DNA from: Synura sp. LO234KE
Taxonomy: Eukaryota > Sar > Synurophyceae > Synurales > Mallomonadaceae
Direction: 5' to 3'
Assembly: GCA_015143735.1 (NCBI GenBank)
Contig: VKHC01000168.1
Location: 1-16,537 of the forward strand
Length of the DNA stretch: 16,537 nucleotides
Within the stretch, counting starts at the first letter, position 1. Every line of letters starts with the position of its first letter. Under the pieces are notes generated by a model, which ran no database searches, was not told where the DNA came from, and saw nothing but the letters and a program-made list of their open reading frames with translations. This document shows positions 9,101 to 16,537 of this stretch, piece by piece. The translations under genes were made by a program, and so were the position numbers.

Positions 9101-11500
9101 GGGGACACGCTGGGCCTATATCAAAGTTAGCGTGGGTGGCGGGGGATGGAGCACTCTTGACAGTTGGTGCGAAGGACAACGCTATTATGGAGTGGCGTTG
9201 TGTTTATGATAAGACCCGAGAGTCGGGCGATGAAGGCGGAATGAGTTGTGAGGACAGCGAAGTGGAGCGCGACGGCGGCCACGAGGTCAAGCCTGACAAT
9301 AAGAACGGTGCAAAACCAGAAAAGGTTCCAAGTACGGGTCCTATGCCGTGGCTTTCGGCTATCGTCCCTCCTTCTAATGTCGCAGAGGATGATCAGTCTA
9401 TGCCTAAGATAAACGTCGATCCAGATTTCGTCCACGGGGTGCGTATAGGGGACTCTAGACAGACTATCTGCTACAACGAAGACGGTCATCTTATCTTCAT
9501 ATCCTCGACCTTCGGTGTGATATTTGACCGTGATCGACTTGAACAAGTGCTCTACAGAGGTCATCAAAGCCCACTGATATCGCTTGATGTAGAGACGGCT
9601 GGAAAGTTAGCTGCCACTGGTGAAATTTCGGAGAACCCCGAGCTTCATGTCTGGGACGCGCGCACTGCTGTACAATTGTACACTGTTCGGAATATTCACC
9701 GACGAGGCATTACTAGTATATCTTTCTCCGAGTCGGCGGAGTACATCGCCACTTTGGGTCAAGATTTGTTGAATAGCGTGGTTATTCTTCGGTCTCCGAC
9801 GAAACGTTGGACGGACGGTTTCATTCAGTACTCCGTGAGCCTGACACAGTCCAAGATGCTATGGATCAAATTCATAGAGAATAACCAGTACCCGATCTCT
9901 GTGGGTGGGAACAAGGTGGTGTTCTTCTTGCGCCCTTCTGGAAGATCGCTGGAGAAGAGTAAAGGGATGTTTGGACGGAGGAGAAAGCTGCAGCCTGTGC
10001 TATGTGTGGTTCAGGGCGATGTGTCGCCGGAGGGAGGAACCGAGAAGAAGCTGTACACTGGCACCGTTTCAGGACATGTGTACATATGGCAAGGGTTGAA
10101 GGTTGAGTCCACTGTCACGGCCCATGACGCGCCAGTGTACGTTCTGATTCGTTGCCATGTGGGCTTTGCGTCTGGTGGCAAAGACGGGTTGATAAAGCTG
10201 TGGTCCCGGGACTTCCTCCCCATCCACCAGTACAACACTCAGTCCTTCAGTCCGCTCCCCTACCACATGGCCGTCCACTCCCTCCGAGCTAACCTTATTT
10301 CGTCGAAGCTCGTGGCAGGTGCGCTATAATTCCATTATATTTTCTTCGTTTTCCTTCGTCGGCCATTCTTGACCGTTCGTATTACCTTGGGTCCAATCTT
10401 CTGCTATGTTACACAGGAATCCGAAGCAGTGAGGTGTTTGAAATCTCACTGACGACCCACAGTATGAGTCTTATCTTGGAGGGTCACAGCTACAAACAGT
10501 TACACGGACTTGAACCGAACCCTGTAGTACCGGACGAGTACGCTACTGTTGGTGATGACGGGGTGGTTCGCGTGTGGAGCGCCTCGTTGAAAGTATGTCT
10601 CCGGCGCACGCCTTTAGACGCAGCAGGGCGAGCAGTGGGATGGTCACTCAGTGGAAATCGTTTAGTAGTCGGTATCGGAGGCGATCCAGCAGTTAGCACC
10701 AAGGACGGGGCGATGATGATTCTCAATTCCAAGACGCTCGACGTGCTCTTCGAAGATCGCAGATCGAAGCAGTGGATTACGGATGTGCGGTTCTCGCCAG
10801 AAGACCGTTACCTGGCCGTGGCGAGTAGGGATGGAAAGATCTATCTTCATGAAGGCACCACGTATGCGTTGCTGCGCACGATGGAGTCGCCCACCAAAGA
10901 TATTTCCGTTACTCGTATCGACTTCAGTTTGGATTCTTCTGTCTTACGAGCTTGCACCAGCGCGGATGAACTGAATCATTTTATGTGCGCGAGCGGATCT
11001 ATGGTATCGTCGGGCACCTCTGTTCGCGACGTGGACTGGTGCAGCTCCACGTGTCACTTCGGCTGGATGATCAAGGGTGGGTATACACATACATTTCTCT
11101 GCGTTAAGTTTCATCATTATTCCCGTGCACGTCTATATTGTTTTTTTTTATAATCAGGCTGCTGGAGACCACCTACTGACGAGGTGAAGACGCTGTCCGT
11201 CGACGTGTCAAATCGAGGAGACTTAGTGGCAGCGAGCTACGACAATGGGAGCATTCGAATTATGAATTACCCGTGTCAAATGTTTGGGGTAAGTAAACTC
11301 CGTGGAGCTCATCGCTTGCATCCTGAATCTACCCTCTCCTTCTGTTTTCTTGCCCTCTTGTCTAGGCCGCGTATGTTGAACTGCCTGCGGTGTCCACCCA
11401 ATGCCACAGACTGAGATTCACGGCCGATAACCAGTACCTACTCGTGCTGGACACCCTCGCCCGCACGATTCATCAATACAAAGTTCAGAAACGAGTTTAG
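3105..11500 (+). CDS. EF-hand protein with three EML (HELP + WD40 double-propeller) modules, 19 exons
   Basis: Exons: 3105-3162, 3214-3392, 3446-3524, 3585-3733, 3786-3974, 4074-4329, 4502-4593, 4721-4812, 4883-5027, 5092-5168, 5343-5520, 5629-5835, 5942-6023, 6100-6211, 6326-7439, 7552-10318, 10417-11076, 11158-11288, 11366-11500. All introns are GT-AG and phases agree; total 6702 nt, 2233 residues. The N-terminus MGQKLGK is followed by an EF-hand region (residues about 60-190). Three modules then begin at HELP motifs near residues 278, 960 and 1630, each with about 600 residues of WD40 blades. The triple repeat resembles animal EML5/EML6, microtubule-associated proteins that bind tubulin through this fold. 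The EF-hands imply calcium control, and a role at the cytoskeleton or flagellum is inference. The start is the first ATG that joins in phase to exon 2. ATTAAA at 11574-11579 is a possible poly(A) signal. Some small-exon borders could shift by a few bases. Confidence 0.88.
3214..3974 (+). other. EF-hand region of the EML-type protein
   Basis: The first loop is DTDKNGLIDALE (residues about 76-87), a textbook calcium loop with Asp 1, Asp 3, Asn 5, Gly 6, Asp 9 and Glu 12. It is split by the intron at 3393-3445. The second loop, DFDGTQALSIDE (about 112-123), keeps Asp 1, Asp 3 and Glu 12 but has Gln in place of the usual Gly at position 6, so its affinity may be lower. A third, degenerate loop starts near the DGTEKSE at 3801 and lacks the acidic position 12. 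The arrangement resembles calcineurin-B/NCS-like EF-hand pairs. It ends about 60 residues before the first HELP motif. Confidence 0.85.
4240..7020 (+). other. EML module 1 (HELP plus WD40 blades)
   Basis: The HELP motif reads VYGYQAEKSKNNVRYTS (from about 4254) and runs across the 4330-4501 intron into AGK-type beta strands. Typical EML blade words follow in order: LVATGDTGSRPRVLVWN (exon 8), IIHVAFSSDGQLLAAVG (exon 9), a YLYFW strand (exon 10), the KRRGNF turn and SGTVSGQLFLW (exon 11), LSGGKDKRVRLW and GTRGADIFE (exon 12), FATVGDDKRLRIWD (exon 14). The second propeller fills exon 15 and closes at LITVGKHDRCILQWK. This module holds most of the gene's introns. Confidence 0.85.
7290..9203 (+). 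other. EML module 2 (HELP plus WD40 blades)
   Basis: The HELP motif VYGYRCQDMRNNIRYTS (from about 7311) is the best conserved of the three. After the intron at 7440-7551, almost the whole module sits in the single 2767-nt exon 16. The same blade words recur as in module 1: an ATGQHGHSALVLIWE strand, YLAVLGLDEDHTVSVYDW, GTADGNLYVF, LVTGGKDGIVRVWN, GTRGAEIFEVS, FVTVGDDCTVRIWD, and closure at LLTVGAKDNAIMEWR. The strict word-for-word order with module 1 shows that they arose by duplication. Confidence 0.88.
9204..11500 (+). other. Acidic linker and EML module 3, diverged HELP
   Basis: A hydrophilic linker rich in Asp, Glu, Lys and Gly (about 9204-9345) leads into the third module. Its HELP equivalent reads VHGVRIGDSRQTICYN (about 9432), which keeps the frame of the motif but lacks the paired Asn of the other two. 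Blades follow through exon 16 (HVWDART, LYTGTVSGHVYIW, FASGGKDGLIKLW), exon 17 (YATVGDDGVVRVW) and exons 18-19 (LVAASYDNGSIRIMNYP). It stops at TAG 11498 without a trailing domain. At about 600 residues after HELP it is nearly full length; the last blade ends in IHQYKVQKRV. Confidence 0.82.
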
Positions 11501-11772
11501 TGGATGGCGCCTGGACTTAATTCCCACCATAATTATCGTGTTACTGAGATTCATCGTTTCACTAATTCTTGAGATTAAACTAAGCAGATAATATGAAACA
11601 AATCTAAATTTAAGTGATTACTCCTTATAAAGTTTTGCACGCAATGACGAGAAGCTCAACAATCGGCGATCAAGAATTAAATGGCTACCACGAAAATATA
11701 CCACCAGTATCTAAATGTTGTTCGTAAGTAACAAACCTCCCCTACCAATCAAACGAATATTAAAGGCGAAAT

Positions 11773-11811
11773 TAGTGCCGGTCATGGGACGGTAGCGTAG
11801 CTACGGCACTA
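11773..11811. repeat. Inverted repeat (hairpin) in the convergent spacer
   Basis: TAGTGCCG at 11773-11780 is exactly complementary to CGGCACTA at 11804-11811. Between them, GTAGC and GCTAC can pair around a 3-nt turn. The right arm is followed by a T run. It looks like a structured 3' element or the core of a miniature inverted-repeat relic; the function is unknown. Confidence 0.4.
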
Positions 11812-12325
11812 TTTTTATGCGTTGGTGACTGAAATCTCTAATCTAATTTACTTGGGTTCCTCAGGCGATCTATTGCGCAAAGGCAGGAGTCTCTGCATTT
11901 CAGCCTCTTGTTACTTGTTTAAGGAGAAGGAGCTAGCTACCAGCACGTCGCAAGGAAGATATTTCCAAGCTTATGACATTGCAAGAATAATAATAAGGGA
12001 GTTCTCCCGTCAGCCAGAAGGACCACAAGAAATATTGTTACACCACAAAGAATAAGCTACTAATCCCACTAACTGGTGGTAAAAGCTTCATTTGGTTCTT
12101 GCCGATGGGCGATAGTCAGGAAAAAATGAGCTAGAAAGGTACCAATTCGGATAGTACAGGCGACTCGATGCTGCTTGCTAAATCACATGATCCGAGCCGC
12201 CTGCCTGCCACCTCATTCGTGCTGCTTTCTTGGCGGTAAGGTTAATGAGGTAGTCCTGGAATATTCGCTATCCTAATAATAAAATTGGGCAGAAGTAACC
12301 AAAATCAAGGGCACTAGGCGAACTA

Positions 12326-12544
12326 TCAATTTAATTTAAATTTCTTTACGGGACAGATTTCATAGAATGCCATTCGATATTTTTTCCAGCAGTCAGAACG
12401 AAACCGATCCCACAAATAAATATTCATCATGTTATAATTATACAAATGGGACGCTGCAATTCGCGGCATTTCAACATTCCATTGGTCAATATAAATGATA
12501 TTCAGGCCAGAAAACAGCCTTCTTTCGTCATCGTAATCAAACAT
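12326..12544 (-). CDS. Hypothetical small ORF, 72 residues
   Basis: The ORF starts at a genuine ATG (12544) and ends at TAA. The product is unusually rich in Tyr, Trp, Arg and Met (for example YNYNMMNIYLWDRFRSDCW), with no signal peptide, membrane segment or motif I recognise. No clear promoter or splice sites were seen. It lies between two convergent genes and could be a fragment of a decayed element or a chance ORF in AT-rich DNA. Confidence 0.15.
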   Translation of the reverse strand: MFDYDDERRLFSGLNIIYIDQWNVEMPRIAASHLYNYNMMNIYLWDRFRSDCWKKYRMAFYEICPVKKFKLN

Positions 12545-12574
12545 TAGAATAGAGGAAGTTAAGAAAATCGACTA

Positions 12575-12853
12575 ATGAGTACTGGTGCAAACAATGACAC
12601 TGGTTGGGTCCCCACCATCATGTCTGACAAGATATATCTCTTAGGTGATCATTCTGTACTGGAGTGGATGATCAAACGCTCCACCCTCTCTCCCTCTTTC
12701 ACTACTTACTGCACATTACTTCTCAACACCACTTATTTCTCAACAATTTTATTCCATCTTCATCCCCTATGGATGGAAGGACGACTGACTAATCACTGCT
12801 ATACTCTACTCCATCTTCACTTCCATCATACCAATCGCATATCCAACCGCTAA
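12575..12853 (+). CDS. Hypothetical ORF, 92 residues; first third possibly a retrotransposon gag relic
   Basis: It starts with ATG. The first 35 residues, containing the phrase IYLLGDHSVLEWMIK, resemble the start of copia Gag proteins, where a Leu/Gly/Asp...Trp pattern is common. After about 12670 the DNA becomes a CT-rich tract and the translation turns to Leu, Thr, His and Ser, which does not look like real protein. It overlaps the likely 3' UTR of the receptor gene on the other strand. At best this is a broken gag piece. Confidence 0.15.
   Translation: MSTGANNDTGWVPTIMSDKIYLLGDHSVLEWMIKRSTLSPSFTTYCTLLLNTTYFSTILFHLHPLWMEGRLTNHCYTLLHLHFHHTNRISNR
12748..12753 (-). terminator. Candidate poly(A) signal AATAAA of the receptor gene
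   Basis: The minus strand reads AATAAA here, 116 nt after the receptor stop codon, which is a typical 3' UTR distance. It is a consensus match only; the cleavage site is not known. Confidence 0.4.
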
Positions 12854-12868
12854 GCATCCTCCACTCCA

Positions 12869-15800
12869 CTACACATCCATAACAGAATCCGCATCATCGA
12901 TTCCAGAGCTCCCTGCGAACACTTCCGCTTCATGAGCTCGGAATTTATGCCAACTGTTCTGATAGAGTACAGTTAGAATTTCCTTGAATGCAGGTTCAAA
13001 TACCAAAGCCCTCTTTTTCGGATCCGCATTCAACGCAACACGGACCTGCTCGGCGCTGATGAGAGGCTCAGATAATGGCCACCTCGATAACAGCCCTTCG
13101 ATTTGAGATCGTTGAGTAGATGACACATTCACCTCACTTTCAGAACCTGCTAGAATAAATCGAGAGTACAATTTTTTGGCAAGGTCAAGCAGATCTCCAT
13201 TTGCACCAATCGTCCTTCGGCCCAACTCCTCCTCAGCTCTCTTGCGGTAATCTAGCACCGCTAGTAAGAAATCCACGTTTTCTGATAGTAAAAGTCTTCT
13301 CGCGAACTTCTGAAACAACTTCCCACGAACGGGATCTGCGATGGCGGTTAGCATATCGTCCAGATTAGAGTCTTGCGGGGCCTCAATCTCATAGATTGGC
13401 ATTTCATCCGCGTCTCCTGCAATCACTGAGATTGCTGAAACAGACTGTACGCTCGCTCGACTTGCGCCTCGGAGATAGCGCTGCATGTACTTGGCGTGGA
13501 CACTGACGAGTGTATCTAGAATAACTTGAGGGACCCAATGACGGATGCAACGGTTGATAAGCAGTCGAGCGATGAAAACCGTTACACCGATATTGATCAA
13601 GATGGACCGGAGCATGTAGTTATTGGGAGCAGATAGGTGTAGCTTTTCCAGAATAAACGCGACTAATACAAAGGCGTAAAGCAAAACGAACGCTTCTTTG
13701 ATGATTGTCCCGTCTTTAAAAGCATCCAAACCGTTACGCACGGAGATGACGCAGGCCAGTGACACGAACAGGTGACTAATGACGATGATGAACATCAAGG
13801 CTTCCGTCAAGCCGTTGGTGTGGCAGTAGTAATAGTCTAGTTTAGCGCGGTAGGGGTCTGGCGCCACCCTATGCCTCGTGGGAGGGTCCGCCAGAGCCGC
13901 GACCAGCACTAAAATAACCGTAATTATCAACCCATATAAAGTCAATCGCATCACTTTCCCGTGAGAAAACGGTTTAGGTCTCCTATCCTCATACGTCAGA
14001 AATGTGGACAGACGGTAGGCCTTCACGTTCACCAACTGGACCATAAAGCTCGCCGGAATGTACACTAACCAGAGGTAGCCTTTGCATTGCGCTTCAATTA
14101 CGTCCGACTGCCACAGCAGAGTTGTTCCCCAACACACTGCCGCAGCGGCCAGACACATGTACACCACATGTAGGTAGTGGTACATGCGCACGTCTTGCTC
14201 TGACAGGTGAGAAACGTGTTAGTGGCGGACAAGAGTGGTCACGGTTTCAGTGCCCGACCAACGCGCGCACGTAAATTGCCAAGGAGAGGATGCGTGGGAT
14301 TACATTTAAGGTTATGTCTGTATTCTCACCTTTGCGGTGGACAATAATAGTGAAGAGGAATAAGCCCAGTACCGTGGAGCAAAGTATCGAGACGTCAAAA
14401 GCGGTCCGTTTCTGACTTCCACCGAGCAGCTCCCACTTATAAACCCGCTCCTCCCACGTTGGCATGGGGTACACGAAGGAGGCCGTTTGGATATCCGACG
14501 GATAGACAATTTCCGTGAAATTACTCGATGGCAGGACTTGGCTCATGATACTCTTCACACCGTTGTTCACATTCTGTGCATCAAATGCAATGCGACCAAA
14601 AGGAGTGCGAGTATCCGATCCAATCAAGGCATGTAGTACTTTCACAGCAGGTAAGTGTCCGTTGACGATATTCGAGGGATCCGAAGCCGCTCTGTACAGC
14701 GCCGATTCCAACACATCGAGCGCACCCCACGTCGGCACTGTGTTGTAGTCCGGGTAAGAGCCACGTACGCCAAGGTACCATTCCCTAAACAAAGCGTTGC
14801 TAGAGGGGTACTGGGCAGTTTTCCCCAAGTTTTGTTCATCAGTTACCTGTGAAGATAAGATAAGATACGGCGGTGGTTTAGACGAAAGACGCAGATAGCT
14901 CTCTGTGAAGAAGGCAGACTTTACATACACTTTCGACTATAAGCGGGAAACGTGGAAAATGCGTGAAAAAAGCAACTATTAAGCTATTTTAAGTATCGGG
15001 AGGCGGTGAACTTTAGTTTGAGAACGAAGCTTAATTACAAAAATGGACTTGGTCGTACTTACCGTAAAGACAGCAGGTGTTTTGGGCCTAAACAGGGAAC
15101 TGTAAGGCGTGAAGTCTTCCGTGTGTAGTCGTTGCCACTGCATCGAGCATGATAGCCTTGGCCAGAACTCACATATGGGTACAAGCCCTCCTCGTAGATC
15201 GCAGAGGTTAATGGACGGTCCACGCAATCATTCAACGTCAAAGCTTTCGGCAAATAATTTGCTTGTTTGAATAGTGGTAACACGTGATAAGGCAGTCGAC
15301 TCGCTTGTGTGCAGCTCTGCGATTCGCACCAAATAACAACGTCTGGATTCAATGACTTTATCTGAAGTACTATCTGATACAAGTCCTGCGTCGTATTTGC
15401 GGCTGTATATTGCACTACTCCTAACACTTCGAGACCTCGTTGTTGAGCGACAACAGCGGCACCTTGGCACGATGCTTGATTAGACAGGGATGCTGGGCTG
15501 TAGAAGTATGCAACAAAAACTGTTTGAACGCCTGCTTTCTGGTACGCATCAATTGTCGTAGAGAAAACAAAGCCAGAAGGTAATAGGAAAAACGACGACG
15601 CTAATGTGGGCAACTGGGAGACTATACCATTAGTGGTTGCATAAGCGACACCATTTGCAAAAACAACTGGAATATTGTATTTCACCGCTACAGCAGCAGC
15701 CGCATAACCTACAGGAGTACCAGCAGGTCCCAAAATTGCGCTCACGTTCGGCAATAGCTTATTCGTGAATCGTGATTGACAAAAGGATGTTACCCGACTT

Positions 15801-16036
15801 GGATTACTTTTCGTATCGAAAAATTCCACCGTCGAGTTAAAAGGCCAACCTGGGGTTGTGACAAGCTTGTCCGCAAGATGTGCCGCCCAAAATTTCCCAA
15901 GAAACAACGGGTTAGAAGTATTCGCGTACGAGCCAGACGATGCATAGAAGATCACTATGTTTGCTGTTGGAACATTCGCCTTCAGCAGTTCGAAATACGA
16001 GTTTAATAATGTAAGAAAAATAGTGAGGCTCGCCAT
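12869..16036 (-). CDS. Class C-like receptor: Venus-flytrap domain, 7TM, RGS; four exons
   Basis: Exons on the minus strand are 15173-16036, 15063-15137, 14330-14846 and 12869-14199; introns are 35, 216 and 130 nt, all GT-AG. Total 928 residues. Residues about 25-440 form a periplasmic-binding-like ligand domain (GKFWAAHLADKL, ILGPAGTPVGYAAA, NIPVVFANG) with several N-glycosylation sites. Helices follow near 461-482, 495-517, 526-548, 570-589, 619-640, 654-672 and 681-702, a GABA-B/7tm_3-type bundle without a cysteine-rich region. An RGS domain (about 773-905) shows SENVDFLLAVLDY and the closing VFEPAFKEILTVLY helix. Such a protein should sense an external ligand at the plasma membrane and speed GTP hydrolysis on its own G-alpha. 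The ligand is unknown. ATG 16036 is the first in-frame Met, but the reading frame stays open upstream to 16109 and encodes a better signal-peptide-like stretch. The 35-nt intron is the weakest junction. Confidence 0.88.
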
Positions 16037-16080
16037 GGGCCGCTTGAGTTCCAATGGTAGATTTGGTGACGCACAAACAT
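16003..16080 (-). promoter_or_regulatory. Upstream ORF overlapping the receptor start
   Basis: An ATG at 16080 opens a 25-codon out-of-frame ORF that ends at TAA 16003, past the receptor ATG at 16036. If the leader includes 16080, ribosomes starting there would miss the receptor start, so expression would be dampened or depend on leaky scanning. Its ATG context is weak (C at -3). Confidence 0.35.
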
Positions 16081-16109
16081 GCGTTTGCAACAACAATAAC
16101 CACAGGTAT

Positions 16110-16265
16110 TAGTATTATTTAGTAGTGACAGCTACTAAAATTAGTTGAAGACAATAAAGAATCAATCAGAGAATTTGGAATTTATAATGCGTTGAACGCT
16201 TAAGCACCACTCATAGTTAGATACTTGAAGGGGTTAATTGTATAGACACTAGTTACTAGTCAACA
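16110..16265 (-). mobile_element. 3' LTR of a Ty1/copia retrotransposon
   Basis: On the minus strand the LTR starts with TGTTGACTAG at 16265, directly after a purine-rich tract (GAAAGGGTG, 16266-16274) that fits the plus-strand primer. The start lies 45 nt past the end of pol, as expected. Inside are a near-palindrome ACTAGTTACTAGT (16248-16260) and a TATA box at 16181-16186. The far end is not certain, since no TCAACA is found; I place it near 16110, where the receptor-like frame begins. The LTR is thus about 155 nt, short for the group. The 5' LTR lies outside the window, so target duplications cannot be tested. Confidence 0.6.
16181..16186 (-). promoter_or_regulatory. TATA box inside the copia LTR
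   Basis: The minus strand reads TTATAAAT here, about 80 nt into the LTR. Transcripts starting some 30 nt downstream would run straight into the receptor gene, whose ATG lies about 145 nt away on the same strand. Confidence 0.45.
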
Positions 16266-16309
16266 CACCCTTTCAATTAGCCACTTTTAGTAAAGGGAGA
16301 AGCTACGCA

Positions 16310-16537
16310 CTAGCTAGGAGCTGAGGTACGTGCGTGCTGATAGGCTGTCGCACGTTGTGCACGGGGCTGAAGGAAATGATCAGCGGACGCGGTTGGTACA
16401 TCTACTAACTGCTTCATGCACAGCTGATGTTGGCCGACAGGAAGTGCTTTAGTAAAAAAATCCGCTAAATTATGCGCACCTGCTATCCATTGAACGCGGA
16501 AGTGGTTCTGACGCACACGGCAGCGCACCCAATGGAA
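16310..16537 (-). CDS. pol: Ty1/copia Pol, C-terminal end of RNase H (partial at window edge)
   Basis: The frame is open from the window edge to TAG at 16310-16312. It contains FHWVRCRVRQNHFRVQW and AGAHNLADFFTKALP, the standard closing block of copia-type RNase H, in which the new DNA strand's RNA template is degraded during reverse transcription. A hydrophilic tail of about 45 residues follows. Only the last 75 codons are in the window. There is no stop or frameshift in this piece, which suggests a recent or still intact copy. The 3' LTR follows on the same strand. Confidence 0.85.
   Translation of the reverse strand, partial: FHWVRCRVRQNHFRVQWIAGAHNLADFFTKALPVGQHQLCMKQLVDVPTASADHFLQPRAQRATAYQHARTSAPS

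Larger units (their letters stand above)
11501..12868. other. Spacer between convergent genes; hairpin and weak ORFs only
   Basis: Two transcription units end into this 1.37-kb AT-rich spacer. It contains a hairpin at 11773-11811, a possible two-exon small ORF at 11644-11922, an orphan minus ORF at 12326-12544, and an ATG ORF at 12575-12853 that turns into a pyrimidine-rich CT/CA low-complexity tract after about 12670. None has a recognised family. No tRNA, rRNA or intact transposon is visible. Confidence 0.5.

Noticed and set aside
1711-11940. 12-mer TAGCTAGCTCCT at 1712 (plus) and 11939 (minus)
   Set aside because: Exact 12-mers are expected by chance in a 16.5-kb window, and the flanks do not align.
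16036-16096. TTG at 16096 as the receptor start
   Set aside because: A non-ATG start is unlikely in a eukaryote; the open upstream frame is better read as a remnant of the original N-terminus.
1-16537. tRNA or rRNA genes, CRISPR arrays, bacterial operon features
   Set aside because: No T-loop consensus with a foldable cloverleaf, no regularly spaced repeats and no rRNA-like stretch was seen; the spliced genes show that the DNA is eukaryotic.

Overview
The window is nuclear DNA from an intron-rich eukaryote with compact GT-AG introns, mostly about 35 to 220 nt, one carrying a TACTAAC branch-point motif. The gene content fits a zoosporic, early-diverging fungus (chytrid-like) or a related flagellated protist. 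It holds a large EF-hand/EML (HELP-WD40) protein of the kind linked to microtubules and flagella, a class C-like receptor with an RGS tail, and the edge of a Ty1/copia retrotransposon. The lineage is an inference from gene content, not something the sequence proves.

Layout. Positions 1-1273 (+) hold a decayed coding region of unknown family, with in-frame stops of all three kinds and at least one frame change. Positions 1274-2056 hold no gene; part of this stretch resembles an old LTR. Positions 2057-2988 (-) are a complete four-exon gene for the 20S proteasome subunit alpha-6 (PSMA6 type), whose splicing I resolved to a 246-residue product. A 116-bp gap then forms a divergent promoter to the next gene. 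Positions 3105-11500 (+) are one 19-exon gene whose exons join to a 2233-residue protein: a possible N-myristoylation site, an EF-hand region, and three successive EML modules. Positions 11501-12868 lie between two convergent genes and hold a hairpin and a few unconvincing small ORFs. Positions 12869-16036 (-) are a four-exon gene for a 928-residue receptor made of an extracellular Venus-flytrap (periplasmic-binding-like) domain, seven membrane helices and a cytoplasmic RGS domain. Positions of about 16110-16537 (-) are the 3' LTR and the end of pol of a copia element, directly upstream of the receptor and on the same strand.

The genes do not form an operon-like unit. The points of most interest are the receptor that carries its own predicted G-protein deactivator, the LTR that abuts its 5' end and may have replaced its promoter and signal-peptide start, and the calcium-linked triple EML protein. 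Short stretches that look like independent ORFs across 3500-6220 are exons of this single EML gene.
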